DNA from: Arcuatula senhousia
Taxonomy: Eukaryota > Mollusca > Bivalvia > Mytilida > Mytilidae
Direction: 5' to 3'
DNA: 64,000 nucleotides
Assembly: GCA_963971305.1 (NCBI GenBank)
Contig: OZ020307.1
Coordinates: 47,303,702-47,367,701 of the forward strand
The notes beneath the pieces are model-generated. The model was not told where the DNA came from, made no database searches, and saw nothing but the letters and a program-made list of their open reading frames with translations. Positions 57,336 through 64,000 of this stretch are shown here, one piece after another; the first letter of the stretch is position 1; every line of letters starts with the position of its first letter. The translations under genes and the position numbers were made by a program.

Positions 57336-57487
57336 CTTCTGAGTTCTAATTCCAGTTGATTGTTAGCACATTTGATGATAGTTTGGACATCGTTGTGGAG
57401 TAATCCTTCCGTTTTCTGTCCGTTGATTTTGTCGATGAAATCTCCGACCTTTATACCTTCCTTGTAAGCTTTACTGTTGGGATTTAT
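57336..57487 (-). CDS. SORBS: Exon 1 (visible): second half of PDZ domain
   Basis: This 152-nt exon enters in phase 0 after a pyrimidine-rich acceptor (tattttccag) and leaves in phase 2 at AGAAG|GTGAGG. It encodes about 50 residues from INPNSKA to LELELR. The pattern is the C-terminal half of a PDZ fold: NPNSKA, then GIKVGDFIDKINGQ (the usual G-x-x-x-G-D-x-I-x-x-I-N-G), then LLHNDVQTIIK with His at the first position of helix B, and a final NQLELEL strand. His there is typical of class I PDZ domains that bind S/T-x-hydrophobic C-termini. The GLGF-type loop must be on an upstream exon ending in phase 0, which I could not find in 57,500-64,000. PDLIM/ZASP and synaptopodin-2 PDZs look similar. 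Confidence 0.9.
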
Positions 57488-59019
57488 CTGGAAAATAAAG
57501 AGAGAAAAAAATGTGAGCATAATTTTTCTAATTGTGATGATATGCATCCTATTGGTGGTAGCAGATATTAAGGGGAGTCTTCTGGCCCTCAGGCACCACA
57601 ACACTTGAAAAAATACTGAAGTCTGTCTTGTTTGGGAATATTCTCAATTCATTGTGTTTATACTTTGAGAGTTGAGAATATTCTCAGACTTAAGAATTTT
57701 TTATTGTTTTGTGGCACCGGGAATAGGAATTGAAACTTAAAATTGGTAATTTCAAAGTTAGTTGATTTTGAGCACATTCTAAAATGAAATGATAAAACAC
57801 TTGTCATTACCCCCTCTCTATTTTTGCTTAAAGTTCGATGAAAATCCTGATATTCAATGATAGAGGCAAAATCTTACTTTGTTAAGGAAAAAAAAGTGTT
57901 TCAGACCAGGTCACCCAGATGAAAAGGGGTTCCATGGGTTGAAACCCTCCTCTCCTTATGTTATTTGTATTTTGTGCACATTTTCACCAAAAATGGCCTT
58001 GGAACACCCTTTTTGTCGACAGTACACTGTACATGTACATGTAGGTGTAACTCTCCCATACACAAATTTCTGGATCTGCCTGTGTTTGAATTATAAATTG
58101 TATACATGCACATTGTTTTAGGCCTTTATTGTTTCCCAAACTCCACATAGAAGTCAAAAAACAAGTATTCAGTTGTTAAGCATACTCATTGATACAAAAA
58201 GACATATTTTTAGAACAACTATGTGCAGTGCATGCCTGTAATGAGAAACAGGTTGAGAACCATTATGTTGTGAATCAAAAATACATTTGGGTTGCAAAGA
58301 ATAGCTTATACAAAGATCAAAGTAGATTTGTAGTTTTCTCATTTTTTCTTTCATGAATTATACCATACACAACAATGCCATGGTGATAAACCTTTTCAGT
58401 GGCAGATTCAGAGCAGGGCAGCTTCTTAATTCTTCTATTACAATACCCTTAATTTTCATTGCAAATTTTACATTATGGCAGTTACTCCCCTTGTAACATC
58501 AAAACCTAGATCCCCCCTGCTTTGTCAGTGAAGCATTATGACTGAAAACTTAAGCGTTATCGAAAAATAACCAAAAAGGAATTATACGTAATTACTGCTA
58601 AAATTTTGAACAGTAATCAATTATTTTCTATTTCAAGTAATCAAAATCCAGAAATGTCATGAATGTAATCAATTACATCCCATTACTTGTAATTAATTAA
58701 AATCAATCACAATTACCCAAAGTCTAACTTAGACTTTATCTTCTGTTGCTTTAAACCATGCAAATTTAAGTTTAAACATGATCAATAAGATGAACAGATA
58801 CAATATTCCAGAAGTCAAAGCATCTTAACCATGTTAACATTCAAAGACAGCACACAGAGTTGTTTCATCTGGCATTTGTCTGAATTAATTGATATCTCAG
58901 TTTGCAAAGACAAAATGTCAGAAGCTAATGATCTAAAGAACAAAAAGGTCAATAACTGCAAGGTTCTTTGTACACATGTACATGTATTCAAGCTGCAAAA
59001 TATCTGTACTAAATGAAAA

Positions 59020-59450
59020 TTCCCCCAAATCACTAGAGTTCCTTCTCTTATGGTAAATGCAGCAATATCCTCAAGCTTCTTAAAAAATTGATTTTGAAAA
59101 CATGTTTGAGTTATTTGTCTGGAAACCACTTTTTAAAGGAAATGTTCTAATGTTTTTCTGCTGCTGTGACCTTTACCTTCAACAGATTTACCCTAAAATC
59201 ATGCTATCTCCACTTATGGTATGTAACAACATCCCAAAGTTTCATAAAAATTGGTTGACAACTTTTTCAGTTATGGTCCAGAGACCACTATTTCAATAAA
59301 TTTTCTAACGATCTGCTGCTGTGACCTTGACCTTGAACGGATTTATCCCCAAAATAAATAAGGTTTCTTCTCTTATGGTATGAAACAATATCCCAAAGTT
59401 TCATTTAAACTGGTTCACAACTTTTTTGAGTTATGGTCCATAATCTGATC
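59020..59450. repeat. Tandem repeat, ~158 bp, about 2.5 units
   Basis: cccaaagtttcat recurs at about 59,232 and 59,391, with tctcttatggtatg before it and gagttatggtcc after it; a degenerate first unit begins near 59,030. Confidence 0.7.
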
Positions 59451-60829
59451 GTTGATGCCAGCCTGCCTGCACCACACACGCCTGCCCAGTTGCCCACCAG
59501 CATCATAACAATACTGTTGCAACTTTGCTAAAAACATTAGTGGGTCATCTATTAATTTTCTAATTTCAAAACTTCTATTTCTTAAGACACCTGTACTTAA
59601 CAAGTTTCCCCAATGTTAACTTTTTGATAAATAAGTTCATTCATAAAACAAAAACTCAGACTTTAGGGTGGTTTCTTAAATAAGCTATTTATAAAAATTT
59701 AAAAGCAATTTAAAGATCTATAACTCTTATCTGCCTGACTGGAAATAGCAGGAGAAATGGAAGATAAGATAAATATTACATCAATAATGCACAATTTATA
59801 GGTATGCATAAATATCAAGTTCTCAGGCAAAAACTGAACTGGATATTGTACAGATATTTTACATGTACAAAGTTTAAATGATAGGTTGCCAAGGGCACCC
59901 TTAACATTTGGGCAACTTGCTATCTAATATTTCAAAAATCATAGACACAATAGAAAATTTGCATTCAGAGCATAGCACTTTTCTAGACAAGTTTTATATT
60001 TCTTGATATTTTATACAAATGTTTTATGGCATATTTATACCCCAAAAAAAAACATGCTTAAAAAGGCATAGGTACATGGTTATCTTTAATCCCAGGTCTG
60101 TAATCAACCTGTATAATTATGTTGTAGATATTTGTTCACAGACATGCAGACCTTAAAGAGTGTTACATTTAAATGAAGTTAATGAACCACAAGCCAATTT
60201 GGAGGACAACACTGCGATCCAGTCAAAAATGTCTTGTGCATTTGCCAACACAAAACAGTGAACCATAACCCATTTCATCTGCCCAGAATTTCAAATGAAT
60301 ACTGTAACGGTTTGTTACTCTAGACTAAATTCTGATCAGTTTAATGAATGCATCACCTCATTGCATGTAGCTTCTTCCTATGCATATTATTGCCAATTTT
60401 CTATTTTCTGCTGAGGAACAGTTTTATTATCTCTCATTAATTAATACTACATCTGTTGCCCCATGATTCATATTAACATGACTGATAGATCAATCATATT
60501 TTCTCTTCATCTGAATTTCATATTTCATGTATGATATGCATGTATGCAGTGTCGTGTCTGGCAAAGACTTTGTGTGGAGTGCAGGAGTACAGATCTAGAT
60601 CAATCTTCTAAAGGCAGATCCAGGGGACCTGAGGACCCCTCCCCTTTTGAATCTTTAATTCTATTTATTGAAGTCCCACATATCTGGACTCTTTCTTTAG
60701 TCAGTTATTAGGACCTCAACTCAATGACAAAAAGTTGAGACATGTCAATGTCTCTCTGAGACTCAGACAGGACTTAATGATTATAGTGTGTCTCAGGGAA
60801 AGACGTAGAGCACTTACAGCCTCCTACAC

Positions 60830-60965
60830 AGAAGTGGATGCAGGATTTCAGTTAACAGGGGGTGGGTGTAATAAAAAATTTCCAAGAGCAAGGTGAGGCA
60901 CAAAACTAATCTTATTTGCCCCCCAAAAAAAACATAATTTTTGCCAGTTGTAGACAGCACAAACC
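60830..60965. repeat. GGATCCAGG-family MITE fragment
   Basis: gaagtggatgcaggatttca and gggggtgggtgtaataaaaa at the left, gccccccaaaaaaaacataa and tttttgccagttgta at the right. Diverged and lacking a clean right end. Confidence 0.5.
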
Positions 60966-61365
60966 TTTAATGACCCCTTCTAACTTTGCCTTTGACCATT
61001 GTGATCCACCAATTTTCCGGTATGACTGATTCGTTTTTGTCATTTTCTCTGGACTATGAGATTGATCATTCAAGTTCGGTAGTTTTGTTATTACCTTTAT
61101 TTTGACTAACTTTGACTAGTATTAAACACTTAAAGGTGAAATATCACCTGTAAAACATACAAGTTACTGTCCTAAATCAATAAATAACTTAGATTTCATA
61201 ATCAATTATGCAGATCTGTAAACTTTAAAAATCACTCTATCTATTATTTAACAACAACAATTCTATATTACCATTCCTTGAATTCCTACATTTGTCAAAC
61301 CAATTATTCAAACGCTAATTACTGGGGTTATATTTTGAATATAAATTGCACATTCTTAACAATTA

Positions 61366-61800
61366 GTGGCCCTTCTTATAATCAAAGTTTGTTTTTGCCT
61401 GCAAAAACGATGTCTCCCCCCATTTCACCAAAAAGTTCTAAGTTCAAAGGGCCATTACTCCCACAAAAATGATGATCAAAATTTCCTGGTCATATGCACA
61501 ACTACGTATGGTGTCCTTCCTATATACCAAGGTTCATTGAATTTGGTTCAGTAGTTTCAGAGGAGTTTTGCTGACAAGATAATAAAAGAGGATTTTAAGC
61601 AAATTCTTAAGTTCAAAGGACAAGAACTCCTACAAAAATTTGAGGATCGATATTTCCTGGTAATATGCACAATTACATATGGTGTACTTCTTATAAACCA
61701 AGTTTCGTTGAATTTGGTTCAGTAGTTTCAGAGAAGTTGTGCTGACAAACTTTGTGACAGACAGACGGACGGACACGACCAAAAAAAGTTGGTAACACCA
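61366..61800. repeat. Two-unit tandem repeat with gacagacggac tail
   Basis: Units share ttctaagttcaaagggccat or equivalent, atttcctggt(c/a)atatgcaca, gaatttggttcagtagtttc and gctgaca, about 173 bp apart, then gacagacagacggacggaca. The layout (units then microsatellite) resembles the interior of types A and B, but no paired ends are visible. Confidence 0.65.
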
Positions 61801-62313
61801 TGCCCCCTCAAACTTTTGCACTCAGACTGATATCCTTTTTTGAAAAGCTGGAAGATAACAAATCAAACAGCAGAATATAATAGAGCACAATAAAAAAATC
61901 ATTTTATTTTAACCTTAATCCCATTAAATTCGGCAAGGTGAAATACTATATAATCTTACTATAACAAAATTAAAACACAGTAATATTACTATATTGTTAT
62001 TATTTCTAAATATGAATTTTAATCTTTTATAATAATAACCAATTAAATAATGATTAAGTTGTTTAATGCCTTATTGAATTCTGATCTTTAATCTAAACAT
62101 CTGGTCTATAGACCTCTTGGACAAGTATTGGTAAAAATTAAATCTCAACCTGAATGAAAAACCCAATGTTAGCTTTTAACTAATTTAACACTTTTATGAC
62201 TTCTTTTATTGTACAATCCAAAATACATTTTTACAAATACCGAGAATTGGTAAGGAAGTTTCCACAGGGTATTATCTTATTATTGAAAATTTAAAAGTTA
62301 TCAGAGACAGGCA

Positions 62314-62378
62314 CTGTAGATTCATTTATTTTCATGGGTACCAATTTTCGTGGTTTGATGAAAAAAGGATCAGCTAGA
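62314..62378 (+). repeat. Palindromic MITE fragment
   Basis: cactgtagattcatttattt, tcatgggtaccaattttcgt and ggtttgatgaaaaaaggatc match the left arm of copies 2 and 3, then the sequence switches to another repeat family. Confidence 0.65.
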
Positions 62379-62545
62379 TCTTGGATAGAAGAAAATGAGA
62401 TGTGGAATAAGTGTACGCGACACAACCTACATTATAAACGTATATTTTAAATATCCACAATGGAAAACAGCCAGCAGCCTTCAATGTGACCAGCGGTCGC
62501 TGCTCGCTGTTTTTCAATTGGCCCCTGGATGTTTGTTTGAAAAAA
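62379..62545 (+). repeat. Dispersed repeat (family shared with 33,435 and 55,545)
   Basis: gtggaataagtgtacgcgac, ccacaatggaaaacagccag, agccttcaatgtgaccagcg and gtcgctgctcgctg. Joined directly to a truncated palindromic MITE. Confidence 0.65.
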
Positions 62546-63612
62546 AAACCTGCACCAATAAGTTCAAAATACATGAACATGGTGCATGTACATGTAAATG
62601 TATAGGAAAGAGCAGCTGCAATGAAACAGCCAAAACTTGATCTTGAGCAATTGACATTACTTTATTTCCTATATCAATGTTACTGCAACATTACTTATAT
62701 TTTAACATTTTAACATGCCTTAAATACATCATTTTATATCGTTAACATGTAAACCATGTTATCTATCAAACAAGGTTAAGGAAATAAAATCCTTGTCATG
62801 AATTACATCAGAAATATAAAGGTCCATTGTTTCTTCAAGTCTATGGAGAACAACTCTGAGTGTTCAAATTACCATCTGCAAATTAAGGGGAATTCCAGGG
62901 ATTTGAAACCAAAACTAAAAATAGATTCAGGTTCTACATGTACATGTTCTAGATAATTTTATACAATACAATGAGGCTTTTACCAGATGGGCTTCATAAC
63001 TATTGCCAAGTTATTTTGGTGATAAGCCCAAATTCTGGACATTGATTGTACCATACCAGTCTAAGAAATTAGGATTTGAGATTCACTTGTCCAAATCTTT
63101 TTTTTTTTAATTTTACTTGCCTGAAAGGATTTTTACTGGCCAGGGACAAGCAGGCCTGAGTGCTAATTTTTCAGACTGTTGTACATGTACATGTATAAAT
63201 ATTTGACCACTTTGGAAATTTTTGCTACTCAATTCCTTTTCAAATATGATTAGGGCATTGTTTCTAAAAGCGGAAACAGATAAAGAAAGATAAACCCGTC
63301 ACAAATTATAAGGACAAGTGGACTATCGATAATGTGGTATTGAAACTTAAGTGACAGAACTAGCGACCACAAAAATGATTATGATACTACATATACATAA
63401 ATAGATTTGACAATGCTCCATTAAGAATTTGTAAAACATCTTCGTAAGAAAGCTCCTAATGTTCTTAAACAGAAAAGAAATTTAACTGATATGAGAAAAT
63501 ATCCAGTTTAGATTCAAGATATAAACATTGCTGGACAGTTTACAACTCAATACAATTAAAAGCAACTTCAGAAAATGCAAAAAGAAGCATGCATTGTACA
63601 AGTACAGAGATG

Positions 63613-63800
63613 TGCTGTGGTTTCATTATTATTGTCCGGTACTAATTTCGTGGTTTTCGTGGGTGGCCTTGACCCATAGAAATCGATACTCGTGAAAAGT
63701 GATTATAACATTGCTCTGTATGCTGCAGCCATCAGAACCACAAATTTAAGAATCCATGAACTGATACTGTTTCATTAAACCACAAAAATAAATGAGATCA
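63613..63800 (-). mobile_element. Palindromic MITE family, copy 4
   Basis: Plus-strand words gtggttttcgtgggtggcct, agaaccacaaatttaagaat and gtttcattaaaccacaaaaa place it in the same orientation as copy 1; ends ctgtggtttcattattattg and aaaataaatgaga. Confidence 0.72.
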
Positions 63801-64000
63801 TAAGTTCGTATAATAAACTATGATAACAGAACTTACTTATTTGGAATACTTGTTATAAAAATCCAATCGAATTTCAATTCAAACAAATCTTTAGCTAAAA
63901 ACACTGTAACGATAATGTTTATCCAAACCTAATGAGGAATAAGACCAGCTTATTACAAGAAATTAATCCACAGAGAAACTCTTTTACGAAAATGCCTTTT

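Larger units (their letters stand above)
4792..57487 (-). other. SORBS: Gene span: PDZ-SoHo adaptor of the CAP/SORBS family (partial at both ends)
   Basis: Fourteen exons on the minus strand join through canonical GT-AG sites into one stop-free frame of 955 codons. Order: half PDZ domain, 71-nt linker, seven phase-1 cassette exons (one of 1,098 nt), a 263/256-nt pair, a 57-nt cassette, then a two-exon SoHo domain. SORBS proteins (CAP/ponsin, ArgBP2, vinexin) are cytoplasmic scaffolds at adhesion sites and muscle attachment structures. In that family the SoHo region binds flotillin and C-terminal SH3 domains bind vinculin and other partners. No SH3 domain is visible here, so the 3' end lies beyond coordinate 1; the start codon and first PDZ half lie beyond 64,000. 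The PDZ alone would also fit PDLIM/ZASP proteins, but the SoHo exons decide the family. Human SORBS proteins, as I know them, lack a PDZ; whether invertebrate long CAP isoforms normally carry one I could not check. Confidence 0.85.
57488..64000 (-). other. Intron upstream of exon 1; first PDZ exon not found
   Basis: I searched this stretch on the minus strand for an exon ending in phase 0 that encodes the first half of a PDZ domain (a G-(L/F)-G-F type loop) and found none. The intron probably continues past the window edge. It holds tandem repeats at 59,020-59,450 and 61,366-61,800, a GGATCCAGG-type MITE fragment near 60,830-60,965, two copies of the palindromic MITE (62,314-62,378 and 63,613-63,800) and a dispersed repeat at 62,379-62,545. 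The rest shows nothing I can name. Confidence 0.6.

Noticed and set aside
57336..57487. Calling the gene PDLIM/ZASP on the PDZ sequence
   Set aside because: The PDZ resembles those proteins, but no LIM exon is seen and the downstream exons encode a SoHo domain in the same frame.

Overview
The window looks like an AT-rich, intron-dominated animal genome, most likely a bivalve mollusc and possibly a mussel. The evidence is long introns with short exons, GT-AG splice sites, and many dispersed non-autonomous DNA elements and tandem arrays of a type I associate with bivalve genomes. The species call is an inference; no single marker proves it.

I can support one real gene, on the minus strand, running through almost the whole window. 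I rebuilt it exon by exon from acceptor and donor sites plus reading-frame continuity. Fourteen exons from 57,487 down to 4,792 join into one open frame of 2,866 nt (955 codons plus one base) with no stop, and a weaker fifteenth exon lies at 1,168-1,221. The first visible exon encodes the second half of a PDZ domain. The last two secure exons (8,769-8,986 and 4,792-4,867) together encode a SoHo (sorbin homology) domain. The gene is therefore a long isoform of a CAP/SORBS family adaptor (ponsin, ArgBP2, vinexin), a cytoskeletal and adhesion scaffold. Between the PDZ and SoHo segments lies a long disordered Ser/Pro/Arg-rich linker carried on many small exons. The start codon and first half of the PDZ lie beyond 64,000. 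The SH3 domains usual for this family would lie beyond coordinate 1.

Almost all linker exons begin and end in phase 1 and are multiples of three: 39, 126, 84, 330, 1098, 39, 57 and 57 nt. The asymmetric ones come as adjacent frame-restoring pairs (263+256 and 218+76). The gene looks built for modular alternative splicing. Two exons are flanked by tandem arrays of partial copies of themselves: acceptor-bearing fragments upstream of the 71-nt exon (56.5-57.2 kb) and donor-bearing fragments downstream of the SoHo exon (8.22-8.75 kb).

The introns hold mobile DNA. There are two tandem-repeat-bearing element families with paired inverted ends and terminal hairpins (18.4-20.1 kb, 40.3-41.2 kb, and a 5.3-kb nested composite at 48.3-53.6 kb). 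There is a 2.5-kb TIR transposon inside the composite, a 1.9-kb element with 14-bp ends including TA (44.7-46.7 kb), several MITE families, a tRNA-related SINE-like sequence and satellite-like arrays. I see no rRNA, no functional tRNA, no CRISPR array and no convincing second protein-coding gene. Nearly all other open frames are chance or repeat-derived.
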